NCBI RefSeq assembly: GCF_018070575.1
Contig: NZ_JAGPXN010000021.1
Span: 50,472-114,471, forward strand
DNA length: 64,000 bases
From: Micromonospora sp. C31
GTDB taxonomy: Bacteria > Actinomycetota > Actinomycetes > Mycobacteriales > Micromonosporaceae
Direction of reading: 5' to 3'
Both the position numbers and the translations under genes were made by a program. Positions within the stretch are counted from its first letter, which is position 1; every line of letters starts with the position of its first letter. Positions 16,901-25,011 of this stretch are shown here, one piece after another. A model generated the notes under the pieces. It made no database searches, was not told where the DNA came from, and saw only the letters and a list, made by a program, of their open reading frames with translations.

Positions 16901-17222
16901 GGCGAAGCAGCGCAAACGACCCCGCCGCCGCCAGGATCGACAGCAGTGACACCACGAACAGGGCGACTCCAACGGGATAGGGCACGGAGAAGAGGAAGGG
17001 CGCCTGTTGGAACACCACGCCCGCACCGATCATGGCCTGGGCGCTGCCCATGCGTACGGGCTGGGAGCGCTGGCTCGGCGTCAGGCGGGCGAGCCGGACC
17101 CAGGCTGCGGGAAACCGTCGTGACCCGGCCACCCGCACGCCGAGGGCAATCGTGGCGAGGCCGAGGACCACGGCCACCAGGCGCAAGGCGGTGGTGACCG
17201 GGTCCTCGCCGTCCAGATTCAT
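16896..17222 (-). CDS. Small membrane protein of unknown function
   Basis: 108 aa with three hydrophobic segments: TALRLVAVVLGLATIALGV (10-28), a middle stretch AQAMIGAGVVFQQAPFLF, and VGVALFVVSLLSILAAAG near the C-terminus. Family not recognised. It is transcribed divergently from the ArsR-type regulator. Confidence 0.65.
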   Translation of the reverse strand: MNLDGEDPVTTALRLVAVVLGLATIALGVRVAGSRRFPAAWVRLARLTPSQRSQPVRMGSAQAMIGAGVVFQQAPFLFSVPYPVGVALFVVSLLSILAAAGSFALLRR

Positions 17223-17282
17223 GCGCCCATCATCGGCACTGGCGTCAAGGCCGCATACCCGCTACCAATCGCCGACCTCGGC

Positions 17283-17288
17283 TATCAT
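17283..17288 (+). promoter_or_regulatory. Candidate -10 element for a leaderless arsR-type transcript
   Basis: TATCAT ends six bases before the ATG at 17295, and no SD is present, the arrangement expected for leaderless actinobacterial mRNAs. An 8-bp inverted repeat (CAATCGCC at 17266-17273, GGCGATTG at 17297-17304) brackets it and spans the start codon; it could be the metal-sensor operator. Confidence 0.5.
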
Positions 17289-17294
17289 CGCGCA

Positions 17295-17645
17295 ATGGCG
17301 ATTGATTGTCCTCCCGGGCCGGCTGCTGCAGTGGCCCTGTTCAGATCCCTCGGCGATCCCACCCGGCTGGCCATCCTGCGCCGGATCGCGACCGGGGAGG
17401 CCCGGGTGGTGGACCTGACCGGCGAGCTGGGGCTGGCGCAGTCGACGGTGTCGAAGCACCTGGCGTGCCTTCGCGGCTGCGGCCTCGTCGACTACCGGGT
17501 CGAGGGCCGCCAGTCGTTCTACGCGCTGACGCGGCCGGAGCTGCTGGATCTGCTCAGGGCGGCGGAACAGGTTCTGGCCGCCACGGGCGAGGCGGTGGCG
17601 CTCTGCCCGACCTACGGGAGCCCCGCCGGGCGGGTGGACACGTGA
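17295..17645 (+). CDS. ArsR-family metal-sensing repressor, CmtR-like
   Basis: Winged-helix repressor (RSLGDPTRLAILRRI, then STVSKHLACLRGCGLVDYR). The two Cys in CLRGCGL match the Cd/Pb-sensing Cys of mycobacterial CmtR, and a third Cys near the C-terminus (VALCPTYG) matches its remaining ligand. It should release DNA when Cd, Pb or similar metal binds. Its stop overlaps the next start (GTGA, 17642-17645), which encodes a cation exporter, fitting a metal-resistance operon. Confidence 0.88.
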   Translation: MAIDCPPGPAAAVALFRSLGDPTRLAILRRIATGEARVVDLTGELGLAQSTVSKHLACLRGCGLVDYRVEGRQSFYALTRPELLDLLRAAEQVLAATGEAVALCPTYGSPAGRVDT

Positions 17646-18343
17646 ACGCGTCGCTGCTGACCCCGCAGCGTCGGGCAGCGCTGTCCAGGCGCAGCCTGTG
17701 GCTGGCGTACGCCACCGCCGGCTACAACGTCCTGGAGGGCCTGGTCGCGATCGCCGCCGGTGCGGCGGCCTCCTCGACGGTGCTGATCGGCTTCGGCCTG
17801 GATTCGTTCGTCGAGGTGTCCAGCGCGGCGGTGCTGATCTGGCAGTTCCGCTCGCGCGTGCCCGAGGACCGGGAGCGGCTGGCGCTGCGGCTGATCGGTG
17901 TGTCGTTCTTCGCGCTGGCCGCCTGGGTGACCTTCGATGCCGCCCGCTCGCTGCTGGCCGGTGACGACGCCCAGGCCAGCCCGGTCGGAATCGGCCTTGC
18001 CGTCGCGTCGCTGATCGTGATGCCGCTGCTCGTCCGGGCCAAGCGGCGCACCGGCCGCGAACTCGGCTCGGCGACGGTCATGGCCGATTCGACACAGACG
18101 ATGCTGTGCACGTACCTCTCCGCGGTGCTGCTCGTCGGCCTGGTCCTGAACGCCGCCTGGGGCTGGTCGTGGGCCGACCCGCTCGCCGCCCTCGTCATCG
18201 CCGGGGTCGCGGTCAAGGAAGGCGTCGAAGCCTGGCGTGGGGAACACTGCGACGACTGCGCGCCCCTCCCGGCCACCGACGTAGCCACCGGCCAGGCCCC
18301 GGACTGCGCCGACGGCTGCTGCCGCGCCGACCGGGAGGCGTGA
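17642..18343 (+). CDS. Cation diffusion facilitator (CDF) family exporter
   Basis: Six membrane helices with the family motifs YNVLEGLVAIAAGAAASS and GFGLDSFVEVSSA, in which the Asp and neighbours form the transport metal site, and a second site region VMADSTQTMLCTYLSA. The C-terminus is Cys/Asp-rich (GEHCDDCAPL, DCADGCCRADREA) and lacks the usual long cytosolic ferredoxin-like domain; it may bind metal directly. 233 aa from the GTG that overlaps the repressor's stop. The pair should form a metal-efflux operon. Confidence 0.87.
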   Translation: MNASLLTPQRRAALSRRSLWLAYATAGYNVLEGLVAIAAGAAASSTVLIGFGLDSFVEVSSAAVLIWQFRSRVPEDRERLALRLIGVSFFALAAWVTFDAARSLLAGDDAQASPVGIGLAVASLIVMPLLVRAKRRTGRELGSATVMADSTQTMLCTYLSAVLLVGLVLNAAWGWSWADPLAALVIAGVAVKEGVEAWRGEHCDDCAPLPATDVATGQAPDCADGCCRADREA

Positions 18344-18413
18344 CGACGGCCCGGCTCGCGCTGTTGCGGCCCAGCTCAGCTACGGTGTCGGAGGCGCGCG
18401 CTACCGTCCCGCC

Positions 18414-18848
18414 ATGGCGAACAGGATCAGTCTGACCCTCGACTGCGGCGACGCGAAGGTCCTCGGCGAGTTCTGGAAGACGGCGCTGGGCTACGTCGAC
18501 GAGGCGCCGCCCGCTCCCTTCCGCACCCGCGAGGAGTGGCACGCGAGCCTCGACCTGCCGGAGGACGACTCGGTGGACGACGCGGCGTGGCTCTGCGATC
18601 CCGAGGGCGTCGGGCCCGCGCTCTCCATCCTCAGGGTGCCCGAGGCCAGGACGGCGAAGAACCGGTTGCACATCGACGTCCGGGTGCCGGGACACGGCAC
18701 CCCCGATGAGCGGTGGGCGCGGATCAGGGCCGAGTCCGAGCGGCTGGTGCAGGCGGGCGCGAGCGTCCTGGAGGACTTCACCGGGCACCATGTCGTCATG
18801 GCCGACCCGGAGGGCAACGAGTTCTGCGTCGCCGCGACCTCGGCATGA
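18414..18848 (+). CDS. VOC-superfamily (glyoxalase-like) protein
   Basis: 144 aa of the glyoxalase/bleomycin-resistance fold: starts MANRISLTLDCGDAKVLGEF, has RLHIDVRVPG mid-protein, and ends HHVVMADPEGNEFCV, the typical last strand. The His and Glu at these places are common metal ligands in the fold. Substrate unknown. Confidence 0.8.
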   Translation: MANRISLTLDCGDAKVLGEFWKTALGYVDEAPPAPFRTREEWHASLDLPEDDSVDDAAWLCDPEGVGPALSILRVPEARTAKNRLHIDVRVPGHGTPDERWARIRAESERLVQAGASVLEDFTGHHVVMADPEGNEFCVAATSA

Positions 18849-18974
18849 CGGCGTGCGCCGGCCGCCGCCGACGGACGGATCCGGGGCAGCGGTAGACCGC
18901 CCGGCCGTGCCACGCTGACCACCGACCCGCCCTGGCGATCCGTGTACGCCGGGCCGGCGCAACGGGGGGAGCAC

Positions 18975-19484
18975 GTGGCCGAGCGTTCGACCGTACGGTC
19001 GACACCGACCGCACCGCAGTTGGTGAACTCAGGGCGCCTGACGGTGGGGCAGATGGTCGTGGTCGGCGCGACAGCCGCCCTGTTCCTGCGCGACACCGAC
19101 AGCGGCCCGTGGGGGCTGCTCGCCCTCTTCGTGGGCGTGCACGCCGTGCTGCTCGCCGGCGCCTTGGTGCTGCTCGCGGTGACCTACCTGCTCGGCACGC
19201 TCACCCGCCACGGCTCGCGGCTGACCGAGAGTCCCGGGCGCCGGTGCGGCTGGACCCTGCTCGTCTGGGCCGGTGGCGCCGCGCTCGTCGGCTACGGGCG
19301 GGCCGCGCTCGATCAACTCGGCTTCGAGCCCGGCCGGCACCCCGAGGCCGGCCACTGGCTGCTGGGCCTGGGGGCGGCGCTGGTGGTAGGCGTCTTCGGC
19401 CGGTCACGACAGGTACGGATCGCCTCCGCCGCGCTGATCGCCCTCTTCGTCGTGGGCACGGCCGTGCTGCGAGCCCTCGACTGA
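18975..19484 (+). CDS. Membrane protein of unknown function
   Basis: Four hydrophobic segments (around residues 24-40, 46-72, 93-108, 127-165 in two parts). No family recognised. The GTG at 18975 is chosen because GGGGGGAG lies five bases upstream; a GTG 33 bases earlier has no SD. Ends RALD just before the sulfotransferase remnant. Confidence 0.65.
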   Translation: MAERSTVRSTPTAPQLVNSGRLTVGQMVVVGATAALFLRDTDSGPWGLLALFVGVHAVLLAGALVLLAVTYLLGTLTRHGSRLTESPGRRCGWTLLVWAGGAALVGYGRAALDQLGFEPGRHPEAGHWLLGLGAALVVGVFGRSRQVRIASAALIALFVVGTAVLRALD

Positions 19485-19572
19485 CGGTCCTGACTCGCGC
19501 GGTCGACGAACCGGCCGGCGCGGCCGACGAATTCGGTTGCGGCGGGCGGCCGCACCGCGGTTTCGTACGGCC

Positions 19573-20340
19573 ATGCTGACGGATCGAGTCGACTCGTACT
19601 TCGTCTGCGGCACTCCGCGGACCGGCAGTTCGCTCCTGCTCGGCTTGCTGGAGTCCACCGGTGTCGCCGGACGTCCTTAGGCCTACTTCCGCTCCCCGGA
19701 CGAGCCGCTGTGGGCCGCGCGGTGGGGGCTCCCCGGCACGGTGGACGGCGGCTTCGACTACGCGGACTTCGTGCGGGCCGCGCTCGCCGCTGGCCGGACC
19801 GACAACGGCGTGTTCGGCGCGAAGCTCATGTGGGGGACGCTGGCGGAGGTGCTCGCCAGGCTCGCGACGATCCATCCCGACCTCGCCGGCGACGACGTCG
19901 CCCTGCTGGGCAGGGCGTTCGGTCGTACCGGTTTCGTCTTCCTGCGACGCGACGACGAGCTGGCACAGGCGGTGTCCCGGCTGCGCGCCGAGCAGACCGG
20001 CAGGTGGTTCGTCGGGGGCAGTGGGGAGATCAGCGGCGACGCCGGCAACGGGCAGCCGCCCCGCTTCGACGCCGACGAGATCCGGCGCTACGTCGAGGAG
20101 ATCAGGGAGCACAACGCGGCCTGGGCGGCGTGGTTCGCCTCGCGGGGGATCCGACCGCACGTGGTGCGCTACGAGGAACTGGCCGACGACATGGCCGGCA
20201 CCACGCGCGGCATCCTCGAATTCCTCGGGCTCGACGTGCCCGGGGCCGCGCGCACCGTCGTTCCGCGGCACCGACGCCAGGCCGACGCACTCAACCGGCA
20301 GTGGATCGCGCGATACCGGGCAGAGGTGATCGACCGCTGA
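19573..20340 (+). pseudogene. Stf0-type (trehalose) sulfotransferase interrupted by one in-frame TAG
   Basis: From ATG 19573 the frame reads MLTDRVDSYFVCGTPRTGSS, which contains the 5'-phosphosulfate loop of Stf0 sulfotransferases (GTPRTGSS). Codon 36 is TAG (19678-19680), in the family motif GRP-x-AYF where Glu or Gln is usual. Reading then continues without another stop for 220 codons through conserved Stf0 segments (FLRRDDELAQAVS, RAEQTGRWF, VVRYEELADD, RRQADALNRQW). Total 255 codons, close to the 267 aa of mycobacterial Stf0. One point change from a CAG or GAG codon explains the break. Without it the enzyme would sulfate trehalose or a related sugar using PAPS. Confidence 0.85.
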
Positions 20341-20379
20341 TCCGGTGGGCCGCCCGTCGCGGCCCGTCGCGGGTCGGCG

Positions 20380-21471
20380 TCAGCGCCGCTGCTGGCGGTG
20401 CTGGGCCACCCCGCCCTGGATCGCCTCCCAGACGCTCCGGCCGGCCTGCCACAACGTCTCCCCCGCCTGCTCGGCGAGCTGAGCCGCGCTCTGCGGGCCG
20501 CCACCGCCGGAGGTTTCGGCCGGTCGGTCCGCGCCGCCCTCCGACGGGCCGCCCGACGACTCAGCCCGCCCGCTCTCCTGCCCACTGCCGGGCCCACCGC
20601 CCTCCGGCCCGGTCGGCTGCCGACGGACGGCCTCGCGCTCCGACCGCTCGCGTGCACGCTGTGCCTGCCCCTGCTCACCCCCGCCCCCCGATCCGCTGGC
20701 GAGGCCACCGCCTCGCCGGGTCTGCCCGGCCCCGGGCGCCTCACCCTGCCCGCCCTCGATGGCCCCGGGAGCCTCACCCCGGCCGCCCTCGGGGGCCTCA
20801 CCCTGCCCGCCCTCGATGGCCCCGCCCTGGCCGGCCCCGGGCTTCCCGCCCTGGCCCGGGTCGCCCCGTTCCCGCAGGGACTGGTCGGCGACCGCACCGA
20901 TCGCGCCGACCTGCTGACCGAGATCGTCGGTCGCGCCGCCAGCCCGCTCCGCCGGGGGCTGCTCCACCGGGCCGGTGAGCCGCTCCACCGGGCCGACGGC
21001 CCGCTCGCCGACGTTGGCCACCCGTTGCGTCGCCCGGTTGACGTCGTCCAGCGAGGCCGACGCCGTACGCGACAGCGCGTCGATGACCTGAGGGTTGCGG
21101 TCGATGGTGGTCAACGCCCGGTCGAGGATCTCCACCAGCTTCTCCAGCCGCACCTTGAGCAGCGCTTCGGCGTGCACCCCGGTGATGTCCACCTCGACGC
21201 CCTTCAGGTGCACCCGGACCCCGGCGTCGAGCTGGAGGAGGTTGGCCAACCGGGTTCGCAGGGAGACGTCGGCGTCCAGCTCGTCCACGGTGAGCCGGAT
21301 CGAGTCGACCGACACCTCCGGTATGTCCAGCAGGACGTCCGGCTCGGTCTCCCCGCCCCGCCGGGCGGGCTCCGCCCCTCTGTCGCGACGGGCAGGCTCG
21401 GCCTCCCCGTCACGCCGGTTCGATCGACCGCCGGGCCGGTCCGGCTCCCGCTGCTGCGCGTTCTCGCTCAT
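20380..21471 (-). CDS. Actinobacterial conserved protein with Gly/Gln/Glu-rich tail
   Basis: 363 aa from ATG 21471 (GGGGAG upstream). Residues ~1-45 are charged and Arg-rich. Residues ~50-130 are a compact conserved-looking domain (DIPEVSVDSIRLTVDELDAD, LANLLQLDAGVRVHLKGVEV, LLKVRLEKLVEILDRALTTI). The following ~180 residues are low-complexity with repeats of GAIEGGQGEAP and GGRGEAPG, then an amphipathic C-terminal helix (LAEQAGETLWQAGRSVW). I do not know its function; the domain resembles proteins annotated only as hypothetical in actinomycetes. Confidence 0.7.
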   Translation of the reverse strand: MSENAQQREPDRPGGRSNRRDGEAEPARRDRGAEPARRGGETEPDVLLDIPEVSVDSIRLTVDELDADVSLRTRLANLLQLDAGVRVHLKGVEVDITGVHAEALLKVRLEKLVEILDRALTTIDRNPQVIDALSRTASASLDDVNRATQRVANVGERAVGPVERLTGPVEQPPAERAGGATDDLGQQVGAIGAVADQSLRERGDPGQGGKPGAGQGGAIEGGQGEAPEGGRGEAPGAIEGGQGEAPGAGQTRRGGGLASGSGGGGEQGQAQRARERSEREAVRRQPTGPEGGGPGSGQESGRAESSGGPSEGGADRPAETSGGGGPQSAAQLAEQAGETLWQAGRSVWEAIQGGVAQHRQQRR

Positions 21472-21686
21472 GCTCCCCGCTCCGCCTCCTCCGGCCGGGC
21501 CGGCCGGGACCGTTCGGGGCGGGTACCCGCAATCCGGTCGAACATCCCGCCGGACGGCGGCGCGCCGGTAGGCACCGACCACGGGGCGACGTCGCCGGCC
21601 GGGCCCGATCGGCGTACGGCGGGCAGGCTCGAAGCGGGCAGGTAGGAAGCTGCGCACCCGGGCATCAGCCGGTATGGTCCGGGCCT

Positions 21687-22205
21687 ATGGGACAGGAGAT
21701 GGCTGACCCGGCCGGCATCCGGCAGGAGTCCGGACGATTCACGTTGCGCAGCGCCCTCCTGGTCCCCGCCCGCGCACAGCGGGCGTTCGAGATGTTCACC
21801 GGTGGCCTGGCCCAGTGGTGGGTGGTGGAATACACCTGGTCCGGGCCGGAGCAGCTCGCCGACCTGGGCGTGGAGCCGCGCGCCGGCGGCATGCTCTACG
21901 AGATCGGCCCGCACGGCTTCCGCTGCGACTGGGGTCGGGTGCTGACCTGGGATCCCCCGGAGCGGCTGGTCTTCACGTGGCAGATCGGAGCGGACCGGGC
22001 ACCGGTGCCCGATCCCGCGAAGGCGAGCGAGGTGGAGGTGCTCTTCCACCCGGAGGGGCCGGAGCGGACCCGGGTACAGGTCGAGCACCGGCACTTCGAC
22101 CGGCACGGCGAGGCGGCGGAGGGCTACCGGCAGGCCCTGACCGCCGGCTGGCACGAGCTGCTCACCCGCTACGCCGCCCGGGTGGCCGACCGCAACGCCG
22201 ACTGA
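21687..22205 (+). CDS. SRPBCC/AHSA1-family protein
   Basis: 172 aa START-like lipid/ligand-binding fold: FTLRSALLVPARAQRAFEMF, then GGMLYEIGPHGFRCDWGRVL, PPERLVFTWQIG, and VQVEHRHFDRHGEAAEGY. The pattern is that of activator-of-Hsp90 ATPase-like (AHSA1) proteins, often small-ligand binders. No partner gene is obvious. Confidence 0.8.
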   Translation: MGQEMADPAGIRQESGRFTLRSALLVPARAQRAFEMFTGGLAQWWVVEYTWSGPEQLADLGVEPRAGGMLYEIGPHGFRCDWGRVLTWDPPERLVFTWQIGADRAPVPDPAKASEVEVLFHPEGPERTRVQVEHRHFDRHGEAAEGYRQALTAGWHELLTRYAARVADRNAD

Positions 22206-22223
22206 CCGGCCTCCGCCACCCCA

Positions 22224-22237
22224 CAGCCGAGCGGCTG
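22224..22237. terminator. Small hairpin between convergent genes
   Basis: CAGCCG-AG-CGGCTG forms a 6-bp stem in the 39-bp gap between the SRPBCC and DUF2786 genes. A weak terminator candidate; no T-run. Confidence 0.35.
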
Positions 22238-22244
22238 CGGCGGG

Positions 22245-22952
22245 TCAGCGGCCGAGGCCGGGACGCGCGACCGGCGCGGTGGCGACACCCCGCCCGCCGA
22301 GGTCGGCGCGGCGGCCCGCCTCGGCACCCGGGCCGAACCCGCCGCCCGCCAGCCGGCGCGGCGCGGCGGTACGCAACCGTGGGTACACCTCGGCGACGCG
22401 GTGCCGGACCCGGTCCGACCGGTCGGCCAGCACCAGCGCCACCGAGGGCGTGCCCGCCTCGGCGACGGCGCCGGCCTCCGCCGCCCGGAGCCGCACGCCG
22501 ATCACGTGCGCGAACCCGGCCAGCCACGAGCGCCGGAAGGCGGCGACATGCGCGCCGGCCGGCATCTCGGCGCCGGCCAGCCCGTGCGCGGCCTGCACCA
22601 GCAGCGACGTGAAGAGCAGCTCGACCCGCTCCAGGTCGCTGGCGAAGCCGAACAGGTGCATGGCGAAGCCGGCGCCCTCCCGGCGGCGGACGCAGCGGCA
22701 GCGCAGCGGATCGGCGACCGCGGCGAGCAGGCCGGCCTTGTCCCGGGCGTACGGGGCGACGACCTCGACCACCCAGTCGCCCACCGGGTCGGTGGCCGGG
22801 TCGCGGGCGGCCAGCAGTGCCCGGTCCACGCCGTAGCGGGCGATCAGCTCGGTCGCCTTGGCGGTGAACGCGGCTGACTCGGCGGGGGTGCAGGCCGGGT
22901 CCTCGGCCTGGGCCAGCAGCTTGCGCACCTTGCTGAGCATGGCGTCGGACAT
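22245..22952 (-). CDS. DUF2786-domain protein
   Basis: Starts MSDAMLSKVRKLLAQAED, the hallmark of DUF2786, whose N-terminal ~40 residues predict two helices; the rest is a mixed domain (FGFASDLERVELLFTSLLVQ, FRRSWLAGFAHVIGVRL). 235 aa. Function is unknown, though the N-terminal segment is found in DNA-related and phage proteins. Start ATG 22952 has GAGGG upstream. Confidence 0.8.
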   Translation of the reverse strand: MSDAMLSKVRKLLAQAEDPACTPAESAAFTAKATELIARYGVDRALLAARDPATDPVGDWVVEVVAPYARDKAGLLAAVADPLRCRCVRRREGAGFAMHLFGFASDLERVELLFTSLLVQAAHGLAGAEMPAGAHVAAFRRSWLAGFAHVIGVRLRAAEAGAVAEAGTPSVALVLADRSDRVRHRVAEVYPRLRTAAPRRLAGGGFGPGAEAGRRADLGGRGVATAPVARPGLGR

Positions 22953-23057
22953 GTCCCTCAGCCTGTCACGCCGGCCCGAGCTCCCCACCCGGCGACCGGC
23001 CGAGCGGGGCCCGCGCCGTCCGGTCGCCCACCTGGGACGCCGAGCGGCCCGGACGGG

Positions 23058-23447
23058 TCAGGCGGCCCGGCTACGCAGCGTCGCCACGGTAGAGCCGGCG
23101 AGCGTGAGCAGGCACTCCGGCAGCAGCCCGTCGGCCGCCGCCGCCCCGAACAGCGCCTCGCCGGTGTCGGCGTCGGCGTTGGCGTACGCGCTCACGAAGC
23201 GCGCCACCCAGCGGGTGTCGTAGCCCGCCTCCTCGATGCCGGGAAAGTCCAGCGCGCACGTGCCCGGCGGCGCCGGCTCGCCTACCATCGTCGCGGCGAG
23301 ACACCAGGCCACCCCGTACGCGCCGGCCAGGCCGGACCGGTCGACGACCGCGTCGAACGCCCCCGCCACCGCGTCGCCGTTCCCGGTCAGCGCCGAGCGG
23401 AGCACGGCGGTCGCGTCGTCGAGCGTCTGCTGTGGTGAGTCCGTCAC
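23058..23447 (-). CDS. Conserved hypothetical protein
   Basis: About 129 aa starting at GTG 23447 (VTDSPQQTLDDATAVL); a TTG at 23474 is in frame with GGAGG only two bases ahead, so the start is uncertain. The sequence is alpha-helical and acidic-neutral (AVVDRSGLAGAYGVAWCLAA, RWVARFVSAYANADADTG), with no catalytic signature I can recognise. Monocistronic. Confidence 0.6.
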   Translation of the reverse strand: MTDSPQQTLDDATAVLRSALTGNGDAVAGAFDAVVDRSGLAGAYGVAWCLAATMVGEPAPPGTCALDFPGIEEAGYDTRWVARFVSAYANADADTGEALFGAAAADGLLPECLLTLAGSTVATLRSRAA

Positions 23448-23602
23448 CCACAGCACGGTACGGGGGAGGGTCAAGCCTCCGCACAGCGGTTACGTTCCGT
23501 AGTCAGGGCGGGCGACCTGCGGATTGAGTCGCCTCCGTGGTCCCGCGGCAGGGCCCAGCACGCTAATGTGCGCAGCGGACCTTCGCCGGAGGAAGGACGA
23601 CC

Positions 23603-24952
23603 ATGTTCAAGTCACGCGCCTCGCGGGCTGCCATCCTGGCTGCCTGCGCGACGTTCCTGCTCGCCACGAGCGCCTGCGGGACCGAAGAGCCCAAGGAGGC
23701 GACCACCCATCAGGTGCGCCTCTACGGCACCGACGGCAACATGCTGAACTCGTACCCTGCCGAGTTGAAGGATCGCGCCAGCCTGGTCGACGGCATGAAG
23801 GGCACCACACCGCTCACGCCCCTGCCCGAGGACTTCAAGAACCGGCTCCGGTCCGTCGACCCGAAGCTGGGCGACTTCCTCTACTCCGCCGAGGCGTACG
23901 ACGCGGTGGCGATCAGCGCGATCGCCGCCCAGCTCGCGGGCACGACGGACCCGGCCGCCATCGCGAAGCAGATCGTCGGGGTGACCAACGGCGGGCAGCG
24001 CTGCGAGCGGGTGGCGCAGTGCCTGTCCCTGGCCCGCGCGGGGCGGGACGTGGAGTACCGCAGCGTCTCGCTGACCCGGGCCGGCTTCACCGACGCCGGC
24101 GAGCCGTCCACCGCGAGCTACGGCACCCTGCACTTCGACGGCCAGCGGCTCAACGACGGCAAGACGGAGTTCGTCGGGGCCGGGGACGAGTCGGCGGCGA
24201 GCACCAAGGCCCCGCCGAAGCCGAAGAAGCAGCGCGGCGGCCGCACCGACCGCAGCGACGGCTCGCCGCTGATCATGGGCGGTCTGCTGCCGCAGAGCGG
24301 TGACCTGGCCCTCGCGTACCCGCCGATCGGCGCCGGCACCAAGCTGGCGATCAAGGAGATCAACGCGGCGGGCGGGGTGCTCGGTGAGCCGGTGGTGTGG
24401 ATCGACGGCGACGACGGCACCAACCCGGCGGTCGCCAAGGCCACCGTGGCCAGTCACGTCGCGCAGAACGTCCACGTCATCATCGGCGCCGGCGCCTCCG
24501 GCATCTCCCGTGCGGTGCTGCCCGACGTGGTGCAGGCGGGGAAGGTGCTGTTCGCCCCGTCGAACACCGACGCCAGCCTGACCGAACTGGACGACAACGG
24601 CCTCTACTTCCGTACCGCCCCGCCGGACAGCCTCCAGGGTCGGGCGCTGGCCGACGTGATCCTCCGCGACGGCCCGCAGAAGATCGCCATCGTGGCCCGT
24701 AAGGACTCCTACGGCGAAGGGCTCCAGGGCACCGTCCGGGCCGAGCTGGAGCGGGCGGGCATCGGCGGCGACCGGCTGAAGCTGCTGACCTACGACGTGC
24801 CGGCCGACGCCAAGGCGAATCCGATCGACTTCGGCGCCGGCGCGAAGGAGATCAAGGACTTCGGTGCCGAGGCCGTGCTGATCATCGGCTTCGCCGAGTC
24901 CGCTCAGGTGATCCGGGCCCTGGCGGACGCCGGAGTGCAGATCCGGCACTGA
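23603..24952 (+). CDS. ABC-type substrate-binding lipoprotein with swapped half-domains (circular permutation)
   Basis: A lipoprotein signal ends at Cys25 (LLATSAC). Residues ~37-190 match the C-terminal half of a Peripla_BP_6 binding protein (PLPEDFKNRLRSVDP, DFLYSAEAYDAVAISAIAAQ, TNGGQRCERVAQC). A basic linker (~200-220, KAPPKPKKQRGGR) follows. Residues ~222-449 match the N-terminal half (GGLLPQSGDLALAYPPIGAG, AIKEINAAGGVLGEPVVW, IGAGASGISRAVLPDVV, ARKDSYGEGLQG, VLIIGFAESAQVI). The normal order is the reverse. The last residues (DAGVQIRH) would join smoothly to the first mature ones (QVRLYGTDGNML). No permease or ATPase gene is adjacent, so the role may be solute sensing rather than import. 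Confidence 0.82.
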   Translation: MFKSRASRAAILAACATFLLATSACGTEEPKEATTHQVRLYGTDGNMLNSYPAELKDRASLVDGMKGTTPLTPLPEDFKNRLRSVDPKLGDFLYSAEAYDAVAISAIAAQLAGTTDPAAIAKQIVGVTNGGQRCERVAQCLSLARAGRDVEYRSVSLTRAGFTDAGEPSTASYGTLHFDGQRLNDGKTEFVGAGDESAASTKAPPKPKKQRGGRTDRSDGSPLIMGGLLPQSGDLALAYPPIGAGTKLAIKEINAAGGVLGEPVVWIDGDDGTNPAVAKATVASHVAQNVHVIIGAGASGISRAVLPDVVQAGKVLFAPSNTDASLTELDDNGLYFRTAPPDSLQGRALADVILRDGPQKIAIVARKDSYGEGLQGTVRAELERAGIGGDRLKLLTYDVPADAKANPIDFGAGAKEIKDFGAEAVLIIGFAESAQVIRALADAGVQIRH

Positions 24953-24968
24953 TCCACCCTCGGACACG

Positions 24969-24999
24969 GACGGCCGCACCGGTGACCGGTGCGGCCGTC
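24969..24999. terminator. Strong bidirectional terminator hairpin
   Basis: GACGGCCGCACC (24969-24980) pairs perfectly with GGTGCGGCCGTC (24988-24999) across a 7-nt loop. It lies between the convergent binding-protein and crotonase genes. Confidence 0.8.
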
Positions 25000-25011
25000 G
25001 TCGTGCAAGGC

